Positions 28,754 through 37,383 are shown, counted from the first letter of the stretch. The stretch is 64,000 nucleotides of DNA from Gemmatimonadales bacterium (GCA_011772755.1 WVYX01000203.1:1-64000); one strand, 5' to 3'. Numbers and translations: made by a program. Notes: generated from the letters alone by a model not told the origin.

Positions 28754-29562
28754 ATTCGCGGGGCTTCACGCTCGTGGAGCTGATGGTCGCCACCACCGTG
28801 ATGGCGATCCTCGGCATCGCCTTGGTGCGCATGCTGATGAGCGACTCCCGGTTCGTTAGCCGGCAGGACGCCATGGTGAGCGCCCGGCAGACGGCACGCT
28901 CGGCGTTGAACGTGATGGCCGTCGAGCTGCGCATGGTTTCCGACAGCGGGCTGATGGCGGCCTCGCCCGACTCCGTGACGGTGCGAATCCCGGTGGCATT
29001 CGGGATGACCTGCCGGACGACCGCCGAGGGTACGATCGCGACCCTGGTGCCCTACGACTCGCTCACCTACGCGTCGGCGGTCGTCGCCGGCATGGCCTGG
29101 CACGACGACGCCGGGGAGTACCGCTTTCTCGCAGGGGTCAAGGCGAACCCCTCAACTGAGGAGGCCCAGTGCACGGCTGACAGCATCCGGGTCGTACCCG
29201 GTGGCGAGCTCGTTCAGATCAATCCGCCGACAGCCGTGCCGTCTGGCCGAGTATTCTACCTGTACCAACTGGTGACGTACCGCTTCGCCGCATCGGCTGA
29301 GCTCGCCGGCCGCGTGGCCCTGTGGCGCAGCGTGGGGAAGTCGAACGATGAGATTGCTGTGCCGTTCGACTCCGCCGCGGGATTCGGCTTCCTAACCGGG
29401 CCGAAGCTCTCGGTGCAAGACACGCCTCCGGCCGACCTGGAGACGGTCCGGGGACTAGAGCTCCGTCTGATCGGCATCAGCGAAAGCCCGCCCCAAGGCA
29501 GGACGGAACCCGAGCGGTTCGAGCTCGTGACGCAAGTGGCATTCACCAACAAGGCGAACTGA
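28750..29562 (+). CDS. PilW-type minor pseudopilin, probable CTG start
   Basis: About 270 residues. The prepilin motif NSRG|FTLVELMVATTVMAILGIALVRM requires translation to begin upstream of the GTG (28774) that opens the ORF-track entry, because that GTG is the Val of FTLVE. In this frame there is no ATG, GTG or TTG between the stop at 28702 and 28774. CTG at 28750, overlapping the upstream TGA as CTGA, would give the ideal leader MNSRG. The large C-terminal beta-rich head is PilW-like. Confidence 0.78.
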   Translation: MNSRGFTLVELMVATTVMAILGIALVRMLMSDSRFVSRQDAMVSARQTARSALNVMAVELRMVSDSGLMAASPDSVTVRIPVAFGMTCRTTAEGTIATLVPYDSLTYASAVVAGMAWHDDAGEYRFLAGVKANPSTEEAQCTADSIRVVPGGELVQINPPTAVPSGRVFYLYQLVTYRFAASAELAGRVALWRSVGKSNDEIAVPFDSAAGFGFLTGPKLSVQDTPPADLETVRGLELRLIGISESPPQGRTEPERFELVTQVAFTNKAN

Positions 29563-29564
29563 GC

Positions 29565-30665
29565 ATGCAAGGCATGAGGCGCGAAGACGGGTTTGCGTTG
29601 CCGATGACGATCTTCGTCTTGGCGATGGTGACCATCATGCTCTCGGCAGTGTTCGTGCGGGTGCAGATGGACCGTCGCGTCGCCGAGTCGAGCGGCGACG
29701 TCGTGAACGCGCTGGCGGTGGCTGAGAGCGGACTACAGACCTACCTCGGCACCGTAAACTTCGATGCCTGCTATCGGGCGATCCGCCCTCTGGACGGCGA
29801 TTCCACCCGCATCAACGTGAACGGCGGCTACGCCTGGGTGGTGCCGCATGTGATCCAGAAGCCGGCAGACACGCTTCTCCCGTGGAAATACGTAGTCCGC
29901 TCGACAGGGTATCTCGTCGACCCCACGCAGGGCTCTGACCCGCAGGCGGTGCGGACCGTGGCGCAGTTCGCCTACTGGCAGCGCAACAGCATGGAGGTAC
30001 TGGCGGCATTCACGGCGGCAAACGGTCTCGTCCAGATGGCATCGAGCTCGGGCGCCTTCTACGGGGAAGACGTAACCGGCTGGTGGCTCCCCGGTTGCGA
30101 AGACCCGAATCTCCCGGCGCTCCGGGTACCCAACGGGCAGCGCCCGAACAACCTATCGCGATACACCCTCAACGGCACATCTCCGCGCGTGCGGGAAGGC
30201 GGCAGCGGCAAGTGGGTGGCTGATCTGACCAAGATCGACTGGGTTGAGAGCATCACCGGGGGTATCGAGCCCGATTATACCTCGTTCCCTCTGGGAAGCA
30301 TGGACTTTGGTGTCACGATCATCGAGGGCGACCTGAACATCAATTTCGGATCGGGTTGGGGCATGGGCAGCGGCATCCTGATCGTGACGGAAGACTTGGA
30401 CGTCAACGGCAGCTCGTGGTTCTACTGGCTTGGGGTAGTCCTGGTCGGCGGCGAGATCGAATGGGACACGTACGCCAATTACGTGCGGGGGGCGGTGGTC
30501 TCCGGCCTGTATGAGCAGACCGGCCGGAACGCCGACGTCGGCGATGTAGACGGGAACTACCTCTACGTTTACCACGACTCCTACTACGTGCGACGGGCGC
30601 TGGCCTCCCTGGCCGGATTCGCCCCCATGACGAATACCTGGATAGACAACTGGGCGAGTTACTAG
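29565..30665 (+). CDS. PilX-like pilus assembly protein
   Basis: A 366-residue protein opening REDGFALPMTIFVLAMVTIMLSAVFVRVQMDRRVAES, the PilX-type stem that lacks the usual FTLxE. A long Trp/Tyr/Gly-rich, probably secreted head follows (VTIIEGDLNINFGSGWGMGSGILIVTEDLDVNGSSWFYWLGVVLVGG). The head reads like the repeated beta-strand pattern seen in PilX-associated domains. It starts 2 bp after the pilW-like stop. A repeat array begins at its own stop codon. Confidence 0.75.
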   Translation: MQGMRREDGFALPMTIFVLAMVTIMLSAVFVRVQMDRRVAESSGDVVNALAVAESGLQTYLGTVNFDACYRAIRPLDGDSTRINVNGGYAWVVPHVIQKPADTLLPWKYVVRSTGYLVDPTQGSDPQAVRTVAQFAYWQRNSMEVLAAFTAANGLVQMASSSGAFYGEDVTGWWLPGCEDPNLPALRVPNGQRPNNLSRYTLNGTSPRVREGGSGKWVADLTKIDWVESITGGIEPDYTSFPLGSMDFGVTIIEGDLNINFGSGWGMGSGILIVTEDLDVNGSSWFYWLGVVLVGGEIEWDTYANYVRGAVVSGLYEQTGRNADVGDVDGNYLYVYHDSYYVRRALASLAGFAPMTNTWIDNWASY

Positions 30666-30745
30666 GGCGGTCAGGCGGACGGGCGGACGGGTAGGAGGGG
30701 GGTCGGGCGGTTCGGCGGTCGGGCGGTCAAGGCACACACCTAGAG
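30664..30745. repeat. One-sided word array, GGCGGTCGG class
   Basis: GGGCGGTCAGGCGGACGGGCGGACGGG followed by TCGGGCGGTTCGGCGGTCGGGCGGTC. I see only one orientation. It begins at the stop of the PilX-like gene and lies upstream of the SCO1 gene. Confidence 0.8.
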
Positions 30746-30830
30746 CGGGACGGTTCGCGGCGGTCGGTGTTGCTACATTTCACCGGAACGTCGTCTCGGA
30801 TCGTCCCTGAATTGTGTCTGACGACCTCTG

Positions 30831-31493
30831 ATGCCTCTCAGCGTGGGCGGTGCCCTGTCTACGTTACCGGCGCGCGGCCGTTTCCTTCGAGCGCTCGCTG
30901 GCCTCGCCGTTCTGTCGGGGAGCGTTGCGTGTAACCCCAACGCGCAGCCCAAGCCCGGGGAGCTCCGGGGAATCCTGCTTCCCGATCCTCTGCCCAAGAT
31001 CGATTTCACCCTCGCCAACACCGCTGGCGAGCCGTTCGCCTTCCGGCAGCAGACGGACGGCTACGTCACGCTGCTGTTCTTCGGGTTCACCTACTGCCCG
31101 GACATCTGCCCGGTGCACATGGCGAATCTGGCAGCGGTGTTGCGCAAACTGCCGCTTCGGACGGCGAACAGGGTGAAGGTCGTGATGGTGAGCGTTGACC
31201 CCGACCGGGACACCCCGGAGCGGCTGCGGACCTGGCTCAACGCGTTCGATCCGTCCTTCGTGGGGCTCCGGGGGCCCATCGAGCAGGTGAACGAGATTCA
31301 ACGAGCGCTGAATCTCCCGCCCGCCATCAAGCAGCAGACCAGTGAGGACGACTACACCGTCGGTCACGCCGCCCAGATCATCGCGTTCACCGGTGACAAC
31401 CGGGCGCATGTGGTCTACCCGTCGGGCACCCGGCAGGCCGACTGGGCCCACGACCTCCCCCTGCTGGTGGAGGCCGACTGGCCGGCGCAGTGA
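30831..31493 (+). CDS. SCO1/SenC family copper chaperone
   Basis: A 220-residue thioredoxin-fold protein with an N-terminal export signal (about 15-37, ending VLSGSVAC, possibly a lipoprotein). The copper-binding FTYCPDICP motif lies at about 85-93 and the distant His in YTVGHAAQI. SCO proteins deliver copper to, or reduce, the CuA site of cytochrome c oxidase in the periplasm. The next gene starts inside its stop (GTGA overlap), making a three-gene copper-delivery operon with PCuAC and CtaG. Confidence 0.92.
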   Translation: MPLSVGGALSTLPARGRFLRALAGLAVLSGSVACNPNAQPKPGELRGILLPDPLPKIDFTLANTAGEPFAFRQQTDGYVTLLFFGFTYCPDICPVHMANLAAVLRKLPLRTANRVKVVMVSVDPDRDTPERLRTWLNAFDPSFVGLRGPIEQVNEIQRALNLPPAIKQQTSEDDYTVGHAAQIIAFTGDNRAHVVYPSGTRQADWAHDLPLLVEADWPAQ

Positions 31494-31993
31494 AGACGAC
31501 CAACTGCCTGACACTCCTGATCTCCACGCTGGCAGCATTGAGCTGTGCCAGCGGCGAGCGGGCATCGGCGCCGGTTGCCGTCGCGTCGTCGGGCGATCTC
31601 ACGGTGTACCACGCCTACGCGCCCGCATCCCCGGCACCGGACGTGGCTTCCCTCTACTTCACGGTGGTCAACGACGGTGAGGCTGCGGACACGCTTCTGA
31701 CCATTACCTCGCCGGCCGGGGAGGCGACACTCCACAACGTGGTGACCCAGGACGGCATCGCTCGCATGACGCCCGTGGAGGCGTTGCCGATCCCGCCCCA
31801 CGGTCTCGCCCGCCTAGCACCAGGGGGCTATCACGTGATGTTCTCCAACCTCGTCCGGCCGCTGAACTTGGGCGACACCATTGCCGTGGAGCTGGCACTA
31901 GCCAGCGGTACCATGCTGCGGTTTCCGGTGCCCGTCCTCAGCTACACCGAGGTCGTCAAGCGGCTGGACCAGGGCGAGCCTTCGCGCCGATGA
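31490..31993 (+). CDS. PCu(A)C periplasmic copper chaperone
   Basis: A 167-residue exported protein with a signal segment at about 5-20. It carries the PCu(A)C copper site spread over HNVVTQDGIARM and HGLARLAPGGYHVMF, the expected His/Met pattern. It hands Cu(I) to the oxidase assembly path with SCO1. The GTG start overlaps the SCO1 stop, and its own stop overlaps the ctaG start (ATGA). This arrangement fixes both starts. Confidence 0.9.
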   Translation: MKTTNCLTLLISTLAALSCASGERASAPVAVASSGDLTVYHAYAPASPAPDVASLYFTVVNDGEAADTLLTITSPAGEATLHNVVTQDGIARMTPVEALPIPPHGLARLAPGGYHVMFSNLVRPLNLGDTIAVELALASGTMLRFPVPVLSYTEVVKRLDQGEPSRR

Positions 31994-32805
31994 CCTGGTG
32001 GTGCTTCGCTCAAGGAACGGCGTGGGAGTGGACCTGGCGTCCGTACCCCGGGGTGTGGTTGCTCGCCGCTCTCCTGATTGGCGGCTACGTGGCCGCGCTC
32101 CGCCGGCTCAGACCGCCGGGTGAGCCCATACCAGCCAGACGGGGCCAGATCGTCTCCTTCGTGCTGGGCGTGCTGGCGCTGTGGCTCGCCGCGGATTGGC
32201 CGGTGGGCCCCCTGGGAGCCGGTTACCTCGTCAGCGTCCACACCGGGCAGTATCTGCTGTTCGCCCTGGTGGCCCCTCCCCTGCTCATCCACGGAACTCC
32301 GGCGTGGCTGCTGCGCCTGCTGATCAAGCCCCGACCGGCATACCACACCGCCCGCTTCTTGAGCCGCCCGCTCATAGCCTTCGCGATCTTCAACGTCGTG
32401 CTGCTAGCCACGCACCTTCCCACACTGGTGGACCGGCTCACCGTCAGCCAGCTCGGATCGTTCCTGATGGACATGACGTGGCTCGCTTCCGGATTGGTGT
32501 TCTGGTGGCAGGTGCTGGGCCCCCTACCTGAGCTTCATCCCCTGTCGTACCCGGCTCGCATTCTCTTTCTCATCTTGAACGTCTTCATTCCCACGGTGCC
32601 AGCGGCGTTCCTCACCTTCGCCGACTATCCGCTCTACGCCCTGTACGAGCTTGCTCCCCGAGCGGTCAACCTCTCGGCGCGGCAGGATCAGCAACTGGCC
32701 GGGTTGATCATGAAAGTGGTCGGCGGGCTGATCATCTTCGGCACCGCGTCAGTACTGTTCTTCAAATGGCACGGTATGGAAGAGCGGGAAGAGGGGAGGA
32801 TGTGA
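31990..32805 (+). CDS. Cytochrome c oxidase assembly factor CtaG (caa3 type)
   Basis: A 271-residue protein with about seven membrane segments and the CtaG_caa3 elements WTWRPYPGVWLLAALLIGGYVA, LWLAADWPVGPLGAGYLVSVHTGQYLL and ALYELAPRAVNLSARQDQQLAGLIMK. It is associated with CuB or general copper insertion in caa3-type oxidases. It is coupled to the PCuAC gene by ATGA. The oxidase genes themselves are outside the window. Confidence 0.92.
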   Translation: MTWWCFAQGTAWEWTWRPYPGVWLLAALLIGGYVAALRRLRPPGEPIPARRGQIVSFVLGVLALWLAADWPVGPLGAGYLVSVHTGQYLLFALVAPPLLIHGTPAWLLRLLIKPRPAYHTARFLSRPLIAFAIFNVVLLATHLPTLVDRLTVSQLGSFLMDMTWLASGLVFWWQVLGPLPELHPLSYPARILFLILNVFIPTVPAAFLTFADYPLYALYELAPRAVNLSARQDQQLAGLIMKVVGGLIIFGTASVLFFKWHGMEEREEGRM

Positions 32806-32811
32806 AAAAGG

Positions 32812-32908
32812 GGGTGGTTTGTTGTCTGTGGGTTGTGGTTTGTGGTACGTCGTCACCTGGGGGATCCTCGTGACCGGAACGAACCACTAACCACACAACC
32901 ACTGACCA
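32812..32908. repeat. Hairpin word array, GGTTGTGGTTTG class
   Basis: The left arm GGGTGGTTTGTTGTCTGTGGGTTGTGGTTTGTGG (32812-32845), a loop of about 30 bp, and the right arm AACCACTAACCACACAACCACTGACC (32882-32907). It lies just after ctaG and upstream of an NDH-2 remnant. Confidence 0.85.
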
Positions 32909-32968
32909 GGCAGGGCTGCCCCCCGCCACCTACTCCACCGTCATATACCCAACCATTCCCGCTGCCTC

Positions 32969-33205
32969 ATGCAGCATCTCACAGGTGGGGGCGTGGCCCT
33001 GGTGGACATCCTGGGGGTGCGGGTCACCGGACTCCTGGCGTGGTGGATCTATCGGACGGTGTACCTGCTCAGACTGGTTGGCACCAAGAACAAAGTGCGT
33101 GTTCTCACGACCTTGATCCTCAACCGCCTGTTCGAGCCGGACGTGACTGGAGACTACGCCGGCGGATCGGCGGTTCGGCGGTACGAGGGAACGATGGAAC
33201 GGTAG
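32969..33205 (+). pseudogene. C-terminal remnant resembling type II NADH dehydrogenase
   Basis: 78 codons whose first 60 (ALVDILGVRVTGLLAWWIYRTVYLLRLVGTKNKVRVLTTLILNRLF) resemble the C-terminal membrane-anchor region of NDH-2: FSGxLAWxxW..VYL, then RVxxxWxxxxxF. No FAD or NAD domain precedes it; a repeat array lies there instead. The last 15 residues (GGSAVRRYEGTMER) are another repeat array. It is best read as a gene whose body has been lost, or a small membrane protein left from it. The similarity is judged by eye. Confidence 0.42.
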
Positions 33206-33250
33206 ATCTCGCGACACACGTTCCGTCGTTCCAACCTTCCGTCCTACCGC
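33161..33250. repeat. Composite hairpin word array, GGCGGATCGG plus GGAACGATGG classes
   Basis: The left arm GGCGGATCGGCGGTTCGGCGG then AGGGAACGATGGAACGG (to 33202); a short loop; the right arm CGTTCCGTCGTTCCAACCTTCCGTCC (33219-33244). It encodes the tail of the NDH-2-like remnant and borders the stop of the converging PqqD-like gene. Confidence 0.85.
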
Positions 33251-33627
33251 CCCTCCGTGTCGTCAAACCCCGGGTACGCCACAAGACCCTCGCGCCGGAA
33301 CACCGAAACCAGCTTCCCCAACCGCTGCTCGGCCGGCTCGACCGCGTCGCCGAACCGCTCGCGCAGCTGCACGGCAACCTCCCCGACGGTGCGTGTGCCG
33401 TCGAGCTGGCGCCAGGCGAAGCTCCCGACCTCATCCAAGCGGAGTCGCTTGGCCGCCAACTCGTACAGCAGCCGGTCGAGCAGCGAGCGTAGCCCTTTGC
33501 TCTCCGGTGCTGGCCGGATGACGACCACACGCTCCCCGACTTCCTCCCACTCGGCGATCCGTACCGGCACCAGCTCCAGGAGGTTCACGCCTTCGAGCTC
33601 GTCGCGTCGCCGCCTTGGCCACACCAT
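33244..33627 (-). CDS. PqqD family protein
   Basis: About 127 residues. The C-terminal about 80 residues match the PqqD winged-helix pattern: RLDEVGSFAWRQLDGTRTVGEVAVQLRERFG then RRLGKLVSVFRREGLV-like helices. PqqD-like proteins bind precursor peptides for radical-SAM maturases, but no peptide, radical SAM or PQQ gene is nearby, so the partner is unknown. I prefer ATG 33627 over 33663 because the longer start runs through a terminator-like hairpin. Confidence 0.72.
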   Translation of the reverse strand: MVWPRRRRDELEGVNLLELVPVRIAEWEEVGERVVVIRPAPESKGLRSLLDRLLYELAAKRLRLDEVGSFAWRQLDGTRTVGEVAVQLRERFGDAVEPAEQRLGKLVSVFRREGLVAYPGFDDTEGR

Positions 33628-33650
33628 TCTACGTCTTGAGATAACGACAA

Positions 33651-33672
33651 CCGCCTCCCACACGGGAGGCGG
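33651..33672 (-). terminator. Stem-loop terminator downstream of the OPT transporter gene
   Basis: A perfect 9-bp GC stem CCGCCTCCC / GGGAGGCGG with a 4-nt loop. On the minus strand it is followed by the T-rich TTGTCGTTATC. It lies 46 bp beyond the OPT stop. A second small hairpin, CCCCAATCTTTGGGG (33702-33716), sits immediately after the stop. Confidence 0.65.
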
Positions 33673-33717
33673 CTGCCCTCGATACGCATGCCGAGGGTGC
33701 GCCCCAATCTTTGGGGC

Positions 33718-35685
33718 TCACCCGTTCCCTTGCCGCATCTTGTCGATGGTGAACCATGCGAGGAGGTAGAGCACGACCGGGAAGATGACGAGGCCCAGCC
33801 AGAACTGCGGTTCGGCCCCGAACGAGAGCCTCTGGAAGCCCAACAACCAGGGGAACTTCTCCGAGCCGATGAACAGGAGCGCAATCAGCACCGCCATGAG
33901 CGACTCACCCGCGATGAACCCGGATGAGAGCAGCACACCCGTGTTCTCGGCACGCTGTCGCTGCTCGTTGGAGACCTCCATTCGCTTGAGGCGCACGTCA
34001 AACAGCCATCTGAAGATCCCGCCAACGAAGATCGCGGCCGTGGAGTAGAACGGCAGATACATGCCGACGGCGATGAGCATCGGCGCCGGCGCCTTGATGA
34101 GGATCAGTCCCAGGGCGAAGAACATCCCCACGATCACCAGCGGCCACGCCATCTCGCCCCCGACGATCCCCTCCGCCATGAGCGCCATCAGCCCGGCCTG
34201 AGGGGCGGGGAGCTGCTCCGATCCTATCGTGTAGGCGCCGTGCAGCGCGATGAGCGGCAACGCCAGGATGAAGGCGGCGAAGATCACGCCGATGATCTCG
34301 CCGATCTGCATGCGCCACGGCGTGCCGCCCAGGATGTGGCCCACCTTGAGGTCCTGCATCATGTCGCCGGCGATGCCCGCCGCGCAGCAGACGACGCCCG
34401 CCACACCGAGCACACCCGCGATACCGCGTACGTCGGTCACTCCCAGCAACACCATGAGGACCGCCGCGATCAGTAGTGCGCTCAGCGTGAGCCCGGAGAT
34501 CGGGTTGTTCGAGCTGCCGATCAGGGCGACCAGGTAGCCCGCAACCGCCGCGAACAGGAACCCGAGGATCACCATGATGACGGTGAGCACCAACGCCCCG
34601 CCGAACGCGCGGGAGAAGTGTAGGTAGAGGAAGAACGTCGCCACCGCGCCCACCCCGACCGCGAAGAAGACCTTCTTGAGATCCAGGTCGATCTCTGTGC
34701 GCCCCAGCTCGGCTCCGACTCCCGCCAGGCCAATGTGCTTGAGCGCCTTGCCGATTCCCGCAACGAGCGACGTACGCAGATTGTACAGGGTGTAGAACGC
34801 CGCCACGATCATGGCACCTACTGCGAGGGGCCGCACCTGCCGCTCCCACACCTCCACGGCAAGGTCGGTCATACTCTGGTCGGGACCCAGAATCGCCGTG
34901 AGCCCAGGGTTCAGGAACAGCGCCAGCGGCACCAGCAGCAGCCACCCCATGAGAGCGCCGGTGAACAGCACTGCTGAGATCCGCGTTCCCACGATGAAGC
35001 CCACGCCCATGAGCATGGGGGATGCCTTCGGGCTCGTGAGCAGCAATCCGCCCGCGTACTCGAAGCGTTGCCCGAGCAGCTCGACGCTGGAGGTCCCGAA
35101 CTCGTAGAACCTGCGACTGTACTCCTCGACGAACTGGATGCCCCTCAAGTTCTTGATGAGCTCCCAGAACGCCGCGAAGCCCATGGCTGCGAATAGGAAC
35201 TTGGCGCCGGTCTGGCCGCCTTGGCCGGCCTTCACGATCTCCGCCGCGGCAACGCTCTCGGGAAACGGGAGGTCCGCCTCGACCACCAGAGTCCGGCGTA
35301 GCACGATCACGAAGAGCACGCCCAACGTGCCGCCGATCAACATGATCGCGGTGCTCTCGACGTAGCGCAGCTCGTCCCACGCTCCGCTCAGCACGAAGGC
35401 CGGGATGGTGAAGATGGCGCCCGCCACCAGCGCCTCCCCCACCGATGCCGTGGTCCGGGCGATGTTCTCCTCGAGGATCGTGCCCCCAAAGCCCCGAAGC
35501 ACCGCCATGGCCACGACGGCCGCCGGGAAGGTGGCCGCCACGGTCAGTCCCGCCGTCATGCCCACGTACGCGTTCGCCGCCCCCAGCGCTACCGCCATCA
35601 GCGCACCCAGCACCACTGCTTTGATGGTGAGCTCGGGCATGCTCTCAGAAGCCGGAACGAAAGGCTTGAACTCTTTGTCTGGCAT
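33718..35685 (-). CDS. OPT family oligopeptide transporter
   Basis: A 655-residue transporter with about 14-16 membrane segments. The N-terminal ELTIKAVVLGALMAVALGAANAYVGMTAGLTVAATFPAAVVAMAVLR is characteristic of prokaryotic OPT proteins; the internal GSSNNPISGLTLSALL (about 390-405) is the conserved NPxSG-type motif. OPT proteins import oligopeptides or metal-ligand complexes by proton symport. PepD and other peptidases are encoded just beyond on the other strand, which would fit peptide use. ATG 35685 has GGGGA upstream. Confidence 0.93.
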   Translation of the reverse strand: MPDKEFKPFVPASESMPELTIKAVVLGALMAVALGAANAYVGMTAGLTVAATFPAAVVAMAVLRGFGGTILEENIARTTASVGEALVAGAIFTIPAFVLSGAWDELRYVESTAIMLIGGTLGVLFVIVLRRTLVVEADLPFPESVAAAEIVKAGQGGQTGAKFLFAAMGFAAFWELIKNLRGIQFVEEYSRRFYEFGTSSVELLGQRFEYAGGLLLTSPKASPMLMGVGFIVGTRISAVLFTGALMGWLLLVPLALFLNPGLTAILGPDQSMTDLAVEVWERQVRPLAVGAMIVAAFYTLYNLRTSLVAGIGKALKHIGLAGVGAELGRTEIDLDLKKVFFAVGVGAVATFFLYLHFSRAFGGALVLTVIMVILGFLFAAVAGYLVALIGSSNNPISGLTLSALLIAAVLMVLLGVTDVRGIAGVLGVAGVVCCAAGIAGDMMQDLKVGHILGGTPWRMQIGEIIGVIFAAFILALPLIALHGAYTIGSEQLPAPQAGLMALMAEGIVGGEMAWPLVIVGMFFALGLILIKAPAPMLIAVGMYLPFYSTAAIFVGGIFRWLFDVRLKRMEVSNEQRQRAENTGVLLSSGFIAGESLMAVLIALLFIGSEKFPWLLGFQRLSFGAEPQFWLGLVIFPVVLYLLAWFTIDKMRQGNG

Positions 35686-35843
35686 CGGGTTTCCCCAGAT
35701 TGTGGGTCAGAACTCCGCGGATTCTAGCAGCCGCCTCACCCGGCTGTCAAACCGCCGGGATCGCCTGCCCGGAGTACGCGGGTGCGGTGCCCTCGTGCCA
35801 GCGGTGTGGTGGTTATAGAATACTCCTCCTGCGAGGAGGGAAA

Positions 35844-37304
35844 ATGACATTCGTTGACACGTTGGAACCGAAGGCGGTGTGGCAGCATTTCGATCAGATC
35901 CTCATGATCCCCCGTGGCTCGAAAGAAGAAGACAAGATACGCCAGCACGTCATCAGCGTCGCTGAGAGGGCCGGTCTCGCACAGCAGACCGACGAGGCCG
36001 GGAACCTGGTGGTTCGCAAACCGGGGACCAAAGGACACGAGAAAGCTCCCGTTACCATCCTCCAGAGCCATCTGGACATGGTGAACGAGAAGAACTCGGA
36101 CGTGGAGCACGACTTCTCGAAAGACCCCATCAAGCCGCGCCGCGATGGCGACTACCTCACAGCCTCGGGAACCACGCTGGGCTCAGACAACGGGATCGGT
36201 GTAGCCTCCATGCTAGCCATCATGGAAGCCAAGGATCTGACCCACGGCCCCCTGGAGCTGCTGTTCACCATCGACGAAGAGACAGGGCTCGTCGGCGCCT
36301 CCGGCCTGGCGGGGGACATGCTGCAGGGTCGGCGGCTCATCAACCTGGACTCGGAAGAAGAAGGGGCGCTCTACGTGGGCTGTGCTGGCGGTGCCGACAG
36401 CACGCTCACGCTCCCCCTCGGCTCGACGCCTACGCCCTCGGGGTGTACAGCACTGCGGACCCGATTCCACGGCCTCAAGGGCGGTCACTCCGGAGTAGAC
36501 ATCCACCTCCAGCGGGGCAATGCGGTGAAGCTCCTTGCCCGGGCACTGTTCGCCGTCTCGCCCCGCGCGCCGTTCCACCTGGCGGCCATTGAGGGTGGCA
36601 ACAAGCACAACGCCATCCCCCGAGAAGCCTTCGCCACGGCGGTAGTGGGTGAGACCGAGAAGGACGCCTTCGGTGCCGCGCTGAACGAGGAGTTCTCCGC
36701 AATCCGACAGGAGTTCCGGCCCGCAGATCCGGAGATGCAGCTGGAAGTCGCCGACGCGGAGATGCCCGGGGAAGTGTGGGACCACGCCAGTGCCGAAACC
36801 GCTCTCCGGCTGCTCACGGGGTTGCCTCACGGAGTCCTGGCGATGAGCTACGACATTCCCGATCTGGTGGAGACCAGCACCAACCTGGCCACGGTGCGGC
36901 AGCGGGATAACTCCCTGGTGATCGGCATGAGCAGTCGGTCCTCCGTCGACACAGCCCTCGCGGCCCTGCGGCAGAGGATTCGGGCAACCGCCACGCTCGC
37001 CGGCGCCGCCGTGGAGGAGGGGAGCGGGTACCCCGGCTGGAAGCCCAATCTCGACTCCCATCTGCTCAAGGTGTTGAAGGACGTCTACGCGCGAGAGTTG
37101 GGCCGGGAACCAGAGATCAAGGCCATTCACGCCGGGCTCGAATGTGGTATCATCGGTGAGAAGGTCCCCGGGACCGACATGATCTCCATGGGTCCACAGA
37201 TCGAGTTTCCCCATTCGCCGGACGAGCGGGTGAAGATCGACTCAGTGGGTGAGTTCTACAGCCTGCTCACGACGACGCTCGAGGTGCTGGCGGCGGCAAG
37301 CTAG
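35844..37304 (+). CDS. pepD: Aminoacyl-histidine dipeptidase (PepD, M20)
   Basis: A 486-residue protein, the same length as E. coli PepD. Motifs: LQSHLDMVNEKN with the first metal His-x-Asp, GTTLGSDNGIGVA, FTIDEETGLVGA, and the late GLECGIIGEKVPG. It cleaves Xaa-His and other dipeptides in the cytoplasm using two metal ions. I chose ATG 35844, preceded by GAGGAGGG, over the ORF-track start, which adds 48 unrelated residues. The ribosome site is part of a small hairpin CCTCCTGCGAGGAGG (35826-35840) that could limit translation. Confidence 0.93.
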   Translation: MTFVDTLEPKAVWQHFDQILMIPRGSKEEDKIRQHVISVAERAGLAQQTDEAGNLVVRKPGTKGHEKAPVTILQSHLDMVNEKNSDVEHDFSKDPIKPRRDGDYLTASGTTLGSDNGIGVASMLAIMEAKDLTHGPLELLFTIDEETGLVGASGLAGDMLQGRRLINLDSEEEGALYVGCAGGADSTLTLPLGSTPTPSGCTALRTRFHGLKGGHSGVDIHLQRGNAVKLLARALFAVSPRAPFHLAAIEGGNKHNAIPREAFATAVVGETEKDAFGAALNEEFSAIRQEFRPADPEMQLEVADAEMPGEVWDHASAETALRLLTGLPHGVLAMSYDIPDLVETSTNLATVRQRDNSLVIGMSSRSSVDTALAALRQRIRATATLAGAAVEEGSGYPGWKPNLDSHLLKVLKDVYARELGREPEIKAIHAGLECGIIGEKVPGTDMISMGPQIEFPHSPDERVKIDSVGEFYSLLTTTLEVLAAAS

Positions 37305-37329
37305 TAGGTAGGCGTCTTTCTCGCCCAGA

Positions 37330-37365
37330 CTGATCCGCGTTCGTTGGTCGATCAATCCGCGGCAG
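37330..37365. repeat. Single arm of the CGCGGATCAG word class
   Basis: TGATCCGCGTTCGTTGGTCGATCAATCCGCGGCAG matches the right arm of the array between yggU and galT (GATCCATCAATCCGCGGCAG). No clear left arm is seen between pepD and the M42 peptidase gene. Confidence 0.65.
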
Positions 37366-37383
37366 AGAGGATTGCGCATTGTC

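Noticed and set aside
33998-35380. 460-residue minus-strand ORF
   Set aside because: Out-of-frame shadow of the OPT transporter, rich in Arg, Gly and His.
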